Origin: Artemia franciscana | Lineage: Eukaryota; Arthropoda; Branchiopoda; Anostraca; Artemiidae | Assembly: GCF_032884065.1 (NCBI RefSeq) | Contig: NC_088871.1 | Span: forward strand, 45,788,874 to 45,852,873 | Direction of reading: 5' to 3' | DNA: 64,000 nucleotides | Shown here: piece by piece, positions 33,086 to 44,630 of the stretch | Layout: every line of letters starts with the position of its first letter | How positions within the stretch are numbered: position 1 is the first letter of the stretch | Notes under the pieces: model-generated | Told to the model about the DNA's origin: nothing | The model's input: only the letters and a program-made list of their open reading frames with translations | Database searches by the model: none | Program-made: the position numbers and the translations under genes

Positions 33086-34860
33086 TTCATCTAAAACCGA
33101 TTGCAAAACCCTTTGCAATTGGTATCGCAAAACCTAGCAAAAACCTAGCTAATCACCTATCAAATTGGTGATTTTATAAAACCAATATAATAGACATGCA
33201 CCGATTTTTATAAAAGCCTGTTTTTATAACCTTGTGATATATAAAATCTTATCCTTCGGATTGCTATGTATATCTGTACTTATACTGGCCTGCTGGACGT
33301 GTTTGTACTCAGAGAAATCATTCTTGAGTGGATGAATGTTTTCAGGGACCATTTGACGAATTTTTTTTTTTTTTGGGAGGGGGAATGTGTCAATAAGGCA
33401 TAAACGTAACTGGCAGGATTGTAGGGTCTGAACCCTCTCCCCGTGTGAAGAAGAAGTTAAGATTTAAGGTAAAACCTGATCAGTAGAGAAAAAGGAGATT
33501 TACATCTGTAAATTTACCTGCTCAAGCAATTGAGTAATCCTAAAAACTGATCAAAATACACCCCTTACCCCTATCGTTCAAGGATATTGTTCGAAAAACA
33601 TCGAAAGTAAATATGGGCATTTCAATATTTGTGCCACCATATGTACGTTTTGAAGCTATTATGAAGCTTTTGAAAACCCTTAAAAAAAACTTCAAGAACT
33701 ATGGGTACTAACTCTCTAAGTCTAGGTTATATTATATGGTTCTAGGCCTTTAACCTCCCGGAAAATATACCCCACAGAACATACCCACAGAAAATACCCC
33801 GTTGAAAATACATCTTCATTGAAAATTCCCCCAGACACCCCCCCCCTTGCAGAAAGCTCCCCCGTGAAAAATGTCCGTATATTTCCTACTATCTGTAAGC
33901 AATGGACAAATTACAAAGCTTAAAAAGGCCCTTAAACTTCTATGATGGGGTTCTCTGATTATTTTGTAGATAGGAAGGGAGTGATACACCTCAAAGGGTG
34001 CATTTTAATGCCAAAACCGTCCCAGCTCTCACTGGGCCATCAAGCAAATGTAGAATTAGATCTAAGCGAGAGACGAGAGGAGGTAGAAATGGATGTATTA
34101 ATCCTCCGGGCCGTAGCCAGGATTTTGTTATTGAGGGAAAGGGGGTACAAAGGAAACTTTCAAAAAACGCATCAAAATGTGAAATTGATATCTACTCCCT
34201 TATGATTTTTGGTCTACGCTGTTATTATGAAAGAAAAGAGTAGCATTAGAACCCGAACTTTAAATCATGCAAACTTTTCTTAATAATAGTAAACTTTTCT
34301 TATAGGGTCTCGTAAGACACCGAGACCTTATGAGGCTGAGCCATCTATTATTTCTAGTTTCGACAGTGGGGCAGGTTTAAGAGAGCTAAATACATATGAA
34401 GGGTATTAAAGATTCCAGGGATTCTGGAATTAATGAAGTGGCTGTTTAATCTGGAATCTTTTCTTCAATTTTTTTGTGATGTCGAAATCCCTTTGATCCA
34501 TCCCTGCAGCTAAAATTCCTCCTTCCTCTCTATATAGGTATAAAGACTGGTAACCTCTAATGACATGAGGATAGATTGGAGGATTTTAGATGGAAATAGC
34601 GCTGGAACGAATTATAATCAGTATCATTTCTGCCTCCAGTGAATGAGTTTCTTCAATAGCAGATGCTTTACCTAGATGTTAAAAACTATGCTATTTAAAA
34701 CTGCGTCTTCAAATCAAATTGTTATCCAAAACAATCTACAAATGTAAAAAAATCTGTCTCGCTAATGAGGTTCTCGAATTTGTCTGCTGTGTAATTCCTT
34801 TTGATGTTAGATGACTTGGGAAACTTAAAATAAAAAACAAAACCAGAGAAAACATTTCAT
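33086..34860. other. Intron 1, no gene supported
   Basis: Includes a C-rich box array at 33760-33870 (complement of the GGGGAATTTTC boxes) and a stretch near 34108-34170 beginning GGGCCGTAGCCAGGATTTTG, reminiscent of the ends of some DNA-transposon relics. The overlapping 87- and 81-codon frames at 33942-34243 have no recognised product. Confidence 0.45.
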
Positions 34861-36510
34861 CAAACAGTTCGTGGTAACGAACTGTAGTAAGGAGCGACCC
34901 GGTTCAATAGTAACCAAGAGTCTAAAAAATGGAATTTTGGTACCAATAGCTACATCAAAAGAATCGCATTTTAATGCTGATTTTAAATATATAAGTTTCA
35001 TCAAGTTTAGTTTTACCCATCAAAAGTTACGAGCCTGAGAATATTTGCGTTATTTTAGAAAATAGGGAAAAAACACCCCCTATAAGTCATAGAACCTTAA
35101 CGAAAATCACACCATCAGATTCAGCGTATCAGAGAACCCTACTGTAAAAGTTTCAAGCTCCTATCTACAAAAATGTGGAATTTTATATTTTTTTTGTCAG
35201 AAGGCAGATCACGGATGCGTGTTTATTTATTTATTTTTTTTTCCCAGGGGTGATCGTATCGACCCAGTTGTCCTAGAATTTTGCGAGAGGGCTCATTCTA
35301 ACGGAAACGAAAAGTTCTAGTGCCCTTTTTAAGTGACCAAAAAATTGGAGGGCACCTAGGCCCCCTCCCACGCTAATTATTTTCCCAAAGTCAACGGATA
35401 AAAATTCCGGGATAGCCATTTTATTCAGCGTAGTCGAAAAACCTCATAACTATGTCTTTGGGGACGACTTACTCCCCCCACAGTCCCCGTGGGAGGGGTG
35501 ACAAGTTCAAAACTTTGACCAGTGTTAAACTGGTCACTCTTAAACATATGTTTAACTTACATATAGTAATGGTTATTGGGAAGTGTACAGGTGTTTTCAG
35601 GAGGATTTTTTGGTTGGAGGCAGGGGTTGAGAAGAGGGGAATATGCTGGGGGAGCTTTCCATCGAGGAATTTGTCATGGGGGAAAAACATTTCCATGAAG
35701 GGAGCGCAGGATTTACTAGCATTACTTAAAAAAACAATGAAAAAGTTTGTTTTTCCAGCTGGAAGTAAGCAGCAGCATTAAAACTTAAAACGAACAGAAA
35801 TTATTACCCATATGAGGGGCTCACCTCCTCCTAATACCTCGCTCTTTACGCCAAAGTATTTTTAGTAATTTCAACTATTTATTCTGCGGCTTTTCTGATT
35901 CAGGGGGCCAATCTTAATGAATTGGTACAAAATTTAAGCTTTAGTGTAAAGAGCGAGGTACTGACGAGGGGGCGAACCCCCTCATATATGTAATAAAAAC
36001 ATAAGAATACAAAAGTTCTTTACGTAAGCTAATTTATAAGTTACGTATATCTTTTACTTATAAAAAGATTCGTAAAAAATTAAAATTTCTAGTTGCCTTT
36101 TAGATTAACCGAAAATCGGAGGGCAACTAGGCTTCCTCCTCCGCTCTTTTTTTCTCAAAACCATTCGATCGAAATTATGAGAAAGCCATTTAGCCAAAAA
36201 AAAAAAAAAATAAATATACAAATTTCGTTCTAATTATTCCTCTGCGGAGAGCCAAAATCAAAACATGCATTGATTCAAAAACGTTCAGAAATTAAATAAA
36301 AAAAAAACACGTTTTTTAAATGAAAGTAAGGAGCGACATTAAAACTTAAAACGAACAGAAATTACTCCGTATATGAAAGGGGCTTTTCCTTCTCAACGCC
36401 CCGCTCTTTACGCTAAAGTTTTTTTCTGTTTTAAAATGTAGAGTTAAGAGAAAGAGTCAAACTTTAGCGTAAAGAGCGGGGCGTTGAGAAGGAAAAGCCC
36501 CTTTCATATA

Positions 36511-36736
36511 AAGTAAAACAGTTCAAAATAGGGATGATACCTTTTTATTGACAGTGAAATATAAAATTATTTAACTGGATATTTCGAACACATATACAGT
36601 GTTCATCATCAGCTGTATATGTGTTCGAAATATCCAGTTAAATAATTTTATATTTCACTGTCAATAAAAAGGTATCATCCCTATTTTGAACTGTTTTACT
36701 TTCGTCATGGAAAGGCAGTGTGGTCTTCGAAGTTAT
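36511..36736 (-). mobile_element. Palindromic insertion, Penelope-like, with ribozyme-like core
   Basis: The insertion lies between two copies of CCCTTTCATATA (36499-36510 and 36737-36748), a 12-bp target duplication within the F core. Most of it is a perfect inverted repeat: 90-bp arms at 36510-36599 and 36613-36702 around a 13-nt loop, followed by about 34 bp of unique sequence. The sequence TGGATATTTCGAACAC resembles terminal repeats of Penelope-like retroelements, many of which carry hammerhead ribozymes. No reverse transcriptase is present, so this is an end fragment or a very small non-autonomous derivative. The Penelope assignment is from memory of such termini plus the ribozyme motif. 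Confidence 0.55.
36575..36630 (-). ncRNA. Hammerhead-ribozyme-like core
   Basis: Minus strand: CTGATGA (36612-36606), one base, a stem GAACAC/GTGTTC (36604-36599 with 36591-36586) with a 7-nt loop, then GAAA (36585-36582), then TATCCAG. The complement of TATCCAG lies upstream as CTGGATA followed by TTTC. The two invariant boxes and stem II match the hammerhead fold in order and spacing, and a stem III plus a candidate cleavage triplet are available. Stem I is not clear, and the competing 90-bp snap-back arms could prevent folding. Confidence 0.5.
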
Positions 36737-36829
36737 CCCTTTCATATACGGAGTAATTTCTGTTCGTTTTAAGTTTTAATGTCGCTCCTTACTTTCATTT
36801 AAAAAACTTGTTTTTTTTATTATTTAATC

Positions 36830-37739
36830 CCAAGAAAAGAAGCCTAAATGAGAAAAGAATAAAACATAGGCTATACTTTAAACGTATAGCAACATTTTTT
36901 GTTCAAAAAATAACACCTGTACTTAATAGTTTTAAGTTCAGGTAAATGTTGTTTAGTTTTTCCTCAGCATTCTCACTTGAGTTAACTTAAAACACGCCAG
37001 AGAAATAAGGTAAACATTAGTTTGAGAACCACTTTAAATGTCTCATCCCCATAAGTATAAAACATAAAAGTTCCATTAGCCTCTTAACTAAGAGAGACAA
37101 AAAATATCTTCCTAATACTTCCACATTAAATCCCATTGATTTATTTTTGTTACATATTTTGATATTAGCTAATCAAAGCTTTTCCTTTTCAAAACTTGAT
37201 TGGTGATATTAAACCGAGAACTTGCATAAATGGCTGAGTTTTATTCTAAGCCAGTAAAAAAACACAACCTGATTGGTTATTTTTTACGAAATTTTAAGCC
37301 AGCAAAAAGGACAAAAAGTTTTTGAGCCACAACATTACTTACAAGTAAACTTTTTGTTTCTCTGTGATCTTCACTAAAGGTAACTTAAAACACATAAGAG
37401 AAACAAGGCAAACATTAATTTTGGAGCCTTTTTAATGTTTCATCACCACAAGTGGCAAATAAATTTGTTGTGGAAATAGCAGAATAGGCAAAAAAGGATA
37501 TGTAGTAGAAACATATTGGAATAGACAAATTTAAACTTAAAAAAAGTCTGATCCTGTTTTACGTTTGAATTTGCGTTTATATTTACAGCATTTTCCAATC
37601 AATTAAAGATATTTTATAATTTCCATTTCTGATACTTCAAAGACTTCATACATAAGTTTTATTTTTAACAAAAAGAACACTAAATTCTTTCTTTTTTCGT
37701 TTCTTGACCAATTTTGGTAAAAGCTAAAGTTTTGCTGGA

Positions 37740-37808
<69 letters not shown>

Positions 37809-38659
37809 GAATATGTAAAATTTAATTCGGATCTGTAATCACAAGCTCAGAAACGAAAGTTAGTACAGTTGTTAAATTGTGTAGATGCAAAACATTTCTG
37901 CAGAAAGTAGTTTGTGTTTTACATAAAAGAAAATGGAGCTGTTCCTACTTACATCCCCCTTTCACTCTTACCCCTCTCTCTCTTTCGACCTCACCCATTC
38001 TTTTGATTTCTTAGGGTAGCAGGACGGTTTTTCCTGACGTTCATTATTCAGGGAAATTTCTGATAAAACACCTTGATCATTTCGTAAAAATCGTGCATAT
38101 AACACCGGTTGATTTTTTTTTTTCAAAATGAAACATGATTTTAAGAAAAAAATAAACCTCACAGATCTGTCAGTTATATTGTTGTTGAAATTTTATCGAA
38201 GACTAAACCATTGTTTTCTTAATTTCTAATGTTCATAGTCCACTAAAACTTATAGCCATATGCAGGCTGCTTATAAACGAAGGGAATATCTTTTTAAGGA
38301 GGGCAAGTGCACCCACGCCCCCCTTAGAACCCAAATTAGGGAAAAAGAAAACAAATTCTCGAAATGGCAAAGTAATGAAAATTTTCCTAACACCGCCCCC
38401 CTTCGCACCAGATCAGGAATACTGTTGACACTTGGTCCATACCACCTGCCACTCTCCCCCGAATCCACTAAAATAATATCAATCACAAGTTACAATACTT
38501 TCATAAAATCAACAAGCGAGTCATTATGCTTATGCATAAATATAGTTTTCCATTTTCACACATTTAAAAAGACATTTCCACTTTTTTTAAAAGAACATTT
38601 AAGTATGTTTATTTGATCGCCCGACTGTATATACATTAACTATTTTCTTTTTGTTGCAG
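36830..38659. other. Intron 1, 3' part
   Basis: A direct repeat pair about 392 bp apart shares AACTTAAAACAC..AGAGAAA.AAGG.AAACATTA (36985 and 37380). A (TA)n tract occupies 37741-37806. The 118-codon frame at 38260-38616 ends just before exon 2 but has no splice support or motif and is not called. The acceptor TTTTTGTTGCAG ends at 38659. Confidence 0.6.
37741..37806. repeat. (TA)n microsatellite
   Basis: About 33 uninterrupted AT/TA units. Confidence 0.95.
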
Positions 38660-38763
38660 CTATACGGTTCCAACAGCTAGAGATTCATCACTCACCTCCC
38701 TGTTTCTGGAAGAAGCCAAATATCTCATAAATTTCATAGATGAGGTCGAAACTGTGCAACACA
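38660..38763 (+). CDS. Predicted secreted precursor, exon 2
   Basis: A 104-nt exon bounded by TTTTTGTTGCAG and GTAAGTC. Only one of its three frames is open, and it is exactly the frame demanded by exon 1: its first base C completes AG+C (serine), and it ends with one base left over. It reads YTVPTARDSSLTSLFLEEAK then YLINFIDEVETVQH, an amphipathic, probably helical stretch without cysteines. It contributes the middle of the propeptide between signal peptide and processing site. Agreement of two splice sites with phase on both sides is the main evidence. No domain is recognised. Confidence 0.78.
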
Positions 38764-40400
38764 GTAAGTCTTAATTTCACTTTCAAGTTTGCAGACTCAC
38801 CTTATACTCTGAGTTTCATCACGAGAACGGCTGCACCGCCATGAGCAATTGATGCCGTCATTGTCAAGGCTATAAGCTATTTAAATCAATTTTGTCAAGG
38901 CAATTGTTGCTCTTCATTCCAAATATCCTTGAATGGTTTAAAGATCACCCCCTAGGGGTCATTTCTGCTGGAAATTATTCCATATGAAAATAATCCACTA
39001 AAAGAAACTTTTTGGTAATAATAGTAGCCAGTAAGAGCAACTGGGGGCAACGAGTTATTATTTTTGGCTCTACTTTGATTTTGCATTTCCTTAGAAGGGG
39101 GGGAGGGGATGTCAGTATTTACGTAAGACTGACATATTCGTCATGTCAAGACGCTTTTGAAGGCGGTGGCTGAATTTTCGGGATTAACGTCGAAAATGTA
39201 CCTTACAGCTCAAGCTTCCAAATGGTCAAAGAGTCAAGTGGAGACGTGTTATTCGAGCCATATCTAAGAGAGGACCTGATTTAGGGAATTTCAGAGAAGG
39301 GCTCAGGGTAGAAAAAAGGGATACACTTATGAAAAATATCGGCAATCATGGGAAAATCTTTAAAGCGTTAAATTTTTGGGGGAGGAAGTGGGACTGCATT
39401 AATTCTAAAGTTCATGTGTGACTCATTTCGCCATGCACATAGTTGTACCTTACACTCTTAGCCTAAGCATTTTATTGATTCTCTTGTTTTCCAAATCTCA
39501 ACTCCCCACAATGTGCATGCGTTTAATGTAGGTGTAATATAATATGTACAGTGGTACAAAATAGTTTTTTCTGCACAATCTTATATCTAGAATAAGATGG
39601 CTCCACTTTATTCAACCGATCAGACCAAAAAAGATCCTAGATCATAACAAACCTTACAAGACCCAATGGCTCAAACCAACAATGTGCTTGCCTTTAAAAA
39701 CAAGTCTGGTTTATTTGTCTTGGTGTAGTCATAAGGAGTTCTGTGTATTGAAATTTATTAGAAACCAACCTAAGCTTGAATCCGACACAGATCAATCCGC
39801 TTCTCTATGCAGATTTTAGTAGGGTCAAACAGTTAAGATACAGTATTAATGAATCACTATTTTGGGTAAAGTGGAACAATTTAAGTGATGAAACTTGTTT
39901 TCCAACATATAGTTGAAGATCTTGACCAATTATCACTTAGAAATTCCAGCAAGAACATTTTTGTGCTGTTTCTAGTCGTTCATTAGTGCCTATTATGGTA
40001 TCGTATTAATACATACCCGATGTATGTATCTACGCACATTGGAATTATTGGGGTAGAAAAGCATATTAGGGAGTTCGACTAACGATGAAACTTTAAAGTT
40101 TTTTTTTTTAAGTTTGGAATATTATATTTTATAACTTGGGGCTGTTTATTGCTTGAAGTCATCCACATTTTTGATACTTTGAATTTATTATTTTATTTTG
40201 GTGGATATGATCACTCTCAAAATGGCACTGCCCATGGCGATAAGATTTTCATCCTAAAATTTAATAGCTTCGTTATTTTTTATTTGCCAAAAGTTTAAGC
40301 GATGCGGCAGAATAGTATCTTAACCGCGATGAGACCCAAATCGTTGTCAATGAGGCTTTAAAGTTTTTTGAAGGTAGCACCTTTTCCTCCGTGTCTTTGG
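38764..40400. other. Intron 2, 5' part, no feature recognised
   Basis: AT-rich, with a few G-runs (for example 39096-39110). No frame over 60 codons and no repeat seen elsewhere in the window. Confidence 0.5.
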
Positions 40401-40410
40401 TGATAAAGTA

Positions 40411-40733
40411 AAAAAAAAGGTAAAGGATACGGCATTAGACTTTACAGTCCGTACCGGCGGTGCTGATCTCCGTTTCTTGGCCCTTCAGCCAGGAAGTGCA
40501 ATAGGGGGTTGGGGGCCAGCCATCCTGTGCTTTCGCACACCCTTCCTGTTTACCTTCCCCAGATTTCTCCAGGTACCCATTTAGAGCTGGGTCGACTCTT
40601 GCTAAGCTTACAGAGTCACGCCACTTACCCCCGTCCCAAACTGAAGAATTGGGTACACCGGGATTCAAACCCGCATCCTCTCAGACAAGGGATCCCGAAT
40701 CCAGCGCACCAACCCACTCGGCCAGGAAATACC
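40411..40733 (-). mobile_element. tRNA-derived SINE, full-length
   Basis: Flanked by ATAAAGTA at 40403-40410 and 40734-40741 (8-bp target duplication). On the minus strand it starts with a tRNA-like head, CCTGGCCGAGTGGGTTGG (A box) and GGTTTGAATCC (B box). A body with CAGCTCTAAATGGGTACCTG and GGAAGGGTGTGCGAAAGCAC follows, and it ends at a short A/T-rich tail. About 320 bp; the head most resembles a Leu- or Ser-type tRNA with an extended variable region. It lies antisense in intron 2. The 1193-1472 copy is a truncated relative. Confidence 0.88.
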
Positions 40734-40984
40734 ATAAAGTAGTACATTTATTTCAAGTAATTTGACAGCACGGGATACATGTAGTTCATCTTAAGGCCTG
40801 TTTTATTAAGAAAGCCCCATTCTATTTCATTCCTTACTTTTTAAGTTTGAACTAAAGAGGAATAGGCAAACTTTTCTTGTTTTAGTAAGGAAAGTTTTCT
40901 ACCTGTCAAACCAAGTTATGGAATCAAGAACTTTCATTTCTTAACTTCGTTCAATAGATACAAAACCATTCCTTAATAAATTCA

Positions 40985-42664
40985 ATAAAAAAAAACAAGT
41001 TTTTTTTAACTGGAAGTAAGGAGCGACATTAAAACTTAAAACGCACAGAAATTACTTCGTATATGAAAGAAGCTGCTACCTCATCAACGCCCCGCTCTTT
41101 ACGCTAAAAATTTTTACTGTTTTAAAAAGAAGAATTGAGAAAAAGAGTCAAACTTTAGCGTAAAGAACTTTAAGCGTAAAGCCTGTTTCATATACGAAGT
41201 AATTTCTGTGCGTTTTAAGTTTTAATGTCGCTCCTTACTTCCAGTTAAAAAAACTTGTTTTTTTTTTTATTTAATTTCTGAACGTTTTTGAATCAATGCA
41301 TGTTTAGATTTTGGCTCTCCGCAGAGGAATAATCAAAACGAAATTTGCATATTTTTTTTTTTGCTAAATAGCTTTCTCGTAATTTTGATCGAATGATTTT
41401 GAGAAAAAAAGAGCGGGGGACGAAGCCTAGTTGCCCTCCGATTTTTTGGTTAATTAAAAAAGCAACTAGAACTTTTAATTTTTTACGAATCTTTTTATTG
41501 GTAAAAGATTTACGTAACTTATAAATTAGCTTACGTAAAGAACTTTTGTATTCTCATGTTTTTATTACATATATGAGGGGATTCGCCCCATCGTCAGTAC
41601 CTCGCTCTTTACACTAAAGCTTAAATTTTATCCCAATTCATTAAGAATGACCCCTGAATCACAAAAGCCGTAGAATAAATAGTTGAAATTACTAAAAATA
41701 CTTTAGCGTAAAGAGCGAGGTATTAGAAGGAGGTGAGCCCCTCATATGGGTAATAATTTCTGTTTGTTTTAAGTTTTATTGCTGTTCCTTACTTCCAGCT
41801 GAAAAAGCTTTTTCACATTTATTTTTTAATTGTTTTTTTTAAATAATTATAGTAAATCCTGCTCTCCCTTCATGGAAATTTTCTTCTCCCATGACAAATT
41901 CTCGATGGAAAGTTCCCCCAGCATATCCCTCTCTTCTCAACCCCTCCCCCCAACCAAAAAAATCCTCCTGAAAACGCCTGTATACTTCCCAATAACCATT
42001 ACTATATATAAGCACAGGTCAAAGTTTGTAACTTGTTGCCCCTCCCACGGGGACTGTGGGGGAGTAATTCGTCCCCAATGACATAGTTATAAGGTTTTTC
42101 GACTACACTGAATAAAATGGCTATCTCAGAATTTTGATCCGTTGACTTTGGGAAAATAATTAGCGTGGGAGGGGGCCTAGGTGCCCTCGAATTTCTTTGG
42201 TCACTTAAAAAGGACACTAGAACTTTTTCATTTCCGTTAGAATGAGCCCTCTTGCAACACTCTAGGACAACTGGGTCGACAAGATCACCCCTGGGAAAAA
42301 AAAAACAAAAAACAAATAAACACGCATCCGTGATCTGCCTTGTGGCAAAAAATGCAAAATTCCACATTTTTGTAGATAGGAGCTCGAAACTTCTACAGTA
42401 GGGTTCTCTGATACGCTGAATCTGATGTTGTGATTTTCGTTAAGATTCCATGACTTTTAGGGGGTGTTTCCCCCTATTTTCTAAAATGACGCAAATTTTC
42501 TCAGGCTCGTAACTTTTGATGGGTAAGACTAAACTTGATGAAACTTATATATTTAAAACCAGCATTAAAATGCGATTCTTTTGATGTAGCTATTGGTATC
42601 AAAATTCCATTTTTTAGAGTTTGGTTACTATTGAGCCGGGTCGCTCCTTACCACGAACTGTTTG
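40985..42664 (-). mobile_element. Large palindromic repeat R2 (opposite orientation to R1)
   Basis: The same modules as R1 in reverse. F palindrome at 40989-41262 (one arm partly deleted near 41160-41180), 'GCGGAG' and 'GGGCAACTAGGC' complement modules, G palindrome at 41545-41815, the GGGAAGTATACAGG complement, the GATCACGGATGCGTG complement, and the outer end GGTCGCTCCTTACCACGAAC at 42640-42664. It lies in intron 2, while R1 lies in intron 1, so the host transcript contains a long complementary pair flanking exon 2. Confidence 0.85.
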
Positions 42665-42669
42665 AAAAC

Positions 42670-43927
42670 AAGAAAATTTTGCTCATTCCCTTTTAGTTAA
42701 TTAAAGTTAAAAACGTTCCCTAGTAAAACATAAAAAATGAGAAATAAAGCGGAATGAGGCTTTCTGAATAAAACGGGGTCTCTGTTATCCGATGACTCTT
42801 TAAAGGTATGTAGAAGTTGGATAAGAGTAAAAGTTGTTTGGCTTGGTTCCTTTCATCCCTTTCTGTCGGCAAATAACTATTTTTGTTTTCATTATAGTAT
42901 TCTACAGATCAGTCTTAAGCTCAAACTGATTTCGTTGGAACTGTAGTCTCTGGAGTTTTGATAGGGGTCGTTGAGTCAATCGGGGGAAACAACAGGTCGT
43001 TCGGTGGATCACCAAAATGATTTTATAAATATGAACTACGTGAGTTTTACTTCTTTGCCTGCTTTTGTGCTTTCTGTAGTTTCAGCCGCTATTGTAAAAG
43101 GACAAATATGAGGTTTTGCTCACAAGATTGAAGTCTAATTCGTTTATAATTAAAAGAAAAGAGTATTCTTGGCCAATAATATTTGCTTGAGGTACTATAG
43201 CAGCAGGGTTCACACCCGGTGACAAAAAAAATCATTAGACTTTAGTGATTTTCTGTTGATTTAGAGGGATTTTCTTCAATAGCCTAGGGATTTACATGCA
43301 AATTTAGTGATTTTTCTGTGTAGGCAATATAAAAAATCACTAGAAATAATGATAAATCACTAGGGGGTGGCAATCCTGTATAGCAGTCATTGAATAGGCT
43401 GTTTTGTTTGTTCAGTTTTCGGTCGACAGGTATTCAACTTCAATCCTTGGCACATCTGTCTGAAGCTCCGATCAAATTTTGTTTGGATCTCTAGTCGATT
43501 TTTGAGATAAAAGAAAGATTTTTGAGATAAAAAAAATGAATACTTTTTTTTTACTGCTGTCATCAGTAATGATAACCAACTACAATCCGCAATTAACAAT
43601 AATAGTACACGCCATGCCTAGGCGCCTGTTTAAAATGTATACACATCGCAAAAACAGAACTATGAAGAAATAGACTGGAGATGACAAAGCAATAGAATGC
43701 TTGAAAAATAAATGAGGGATTTTCAGTACCATGAGCGTAGTTTGTTAAAACTATATATGCTTAGAAATTATGAGAATCATATACAAAATCATAGAATCCC
43801 TAATAAAATCCCATGTTTAAAGATTATAATCTTGGATTTTTTTTGTTGTTCTTTTTTTTACTGTGGGAAATCTATGTCCATTAGCCGTTTAGGAAAAACT
43901 AAACCCATTTTCATTCTTATGTTTCAG
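42670..43927. other. Intron 2, 3' part, no further gene
   Basis: Non-coding. At 43205-43380 a small self-similar patch repeats 'AATCACTAG' and 'GTGATTTT' words. The acceptor TTATGTTTCAG ends at 43927. Confidence 0.5.
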
Positions 43928-44121
43928 AATTTGATCAATCGAACAAACTAGCAAATGAGACAATAAGGCTGAAAAGAGGAAAGCGACAAGCAGGAGACCC
44001 GACGGAGGAAACTTTCTCGCCTTATGTTGGTGCGATTTTCTACACATTCCCAATTTTACAATTCAGTATTCCTTTTGGAGGCCCAGTAAAACTCCTAGGA
44101 ATAAGCTTGTATGAAAACTGA
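43928..44121 (+). CDS. Predicted secreted precursor, terminal exon copy a
   Basis: Follows TTCTTATGTTTCAG. Its first two bases (AA) complete the codon split by exon 2 (A+AA, lysine), and the frame runs 63 residues to TGA at 44119-44121. It carries a furin-type dibasic site, LKRGKRQ, which would release a C-terminal peptide of about 44 residues starting QAGDPTEETF. The peptide's second half is hydrophobic: YVGAIFYTFPILQFSIPFGG. The PF-[I/L]-QFS-[I/V]-PFG signature is shared with the copy at 44631-44815. The product could be a secreted peptide, a small structural protein or a defence peptide; there is no cysteine framework in this version. Function is unknown. Confidence 0.72.
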
Positions 44122-44174
44122 GCATAATTTAGTTTTAAATAAATTGTTTGAAAATTTTTAAATTAATTTTGCCA

Positions 44175-44580
44175 CTGCGAATAGTAATATTCATGAAGAG
44201 TTTGGAAAAAAATTCAAAGAATAATCTCTAAGAAAAAAGCAAAGAAACGATAGACGAAGCGTCAAACACCTGACTTGAGTGAGGACTAGAGATCGGAAAC
44301 ATAATAGAGGCCGAATTCTGCAAAATTTACAGGTCAGGTTTTACTGTTAACCTGGTTACATGCTATTTTCAGATAGGAAAAAAAGAATAAATAGCAAAAA
44401 CCAGCAAGAACCTAGCCTCTATTCTGTTTTCTATCTCTACAGCAAAAACAATTGAGATTAGGTCAGTTTTTCTTCCTGTTTTTCTACGTATTTCCATTTA
44501 AACAATTAAATACCCCTTTTGGAGGCCTATTAAAACTTCTAGGAACCAGTCTGTATGAAAATTGAATTATTTAGCTTTAA
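44175..44580 (+). pseudogene. Decayed middle copy of the terminal exon
   Basis: Between the two intact copies lies a third. 'GAAACGATAGACGAAGCGTC' then AAACACCTGACTTGAGTGAG (44245-44284) matches the 5' half of copy b, with a stop codon inside. TTTCTACGTATTTCCATTTA and CCTTTTGGAGGCCTATTAAA through TTGAATTATTTAGC (44481-44575) match the 3' half of copy a, including the sequence after its stop. About 180 bp of unrelated sequence separates the halves, and the acceptor has lost its AG context (TATTCATGAAG for TATTTTTCAG). A weaker acceptor at 44372 opens a 26-codon frame in the same phase (RKKRINSKNQ...). Confidence 0.7.
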
Positions 44581-44630
44581 ATAAATTGTTTCATAACAAT
44601 TTTGCCTTTGCAAATGATAATATTTTTCAG

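Larger units (their letters stand above)
34861..36816 (+). mobile_element. Large palindromic repeat R1 (with nested insertion)
   Basis: The fullest copy of the family. Module order: an end motif CAAACAGTTCGTGGTAACGA (itself an imperfect hairpin) followed by GTAAGGAGCGACCCGG; an AT/GC module with GATCACGGATGCGTG and GGGTGATCG; 'GGAGGGCACCTAGG'; GGGAAGTGTACAGG; then the G-type palindrome (35740-36010); a 'GGAGGGCAACTAGGC' module; and the F-type palindrome (36304-36816). Both ends carry GTAAGGAGCGAC in opposite orientation. No frame is convincingly coding, so this looks like a non-autonomous element. A 226-bp insertion splits the F core. Confidence 0.85.

Noticed and set aside
38260-38616. 118-codon frame directly before exon 2
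   Set aside because: No acceptor or donor, no motif, ends before the real acceptor, and contains C-rich repeat-like sequence.
40660-40733. Possible minus-strand tRNA gene with long variable arm
   Set aside because: The same sequence continues into a SINE body that recurs at 1193-1472, and target duplications bracket the whole unit.
42002-42367. 121-codon minus-strand frame and its counterparts in other copies
   Set aside because: It lies in repeat R2, and the equivalent frames in R1, R3 and R4 are of different length and interrupted, so coding is not conserved.
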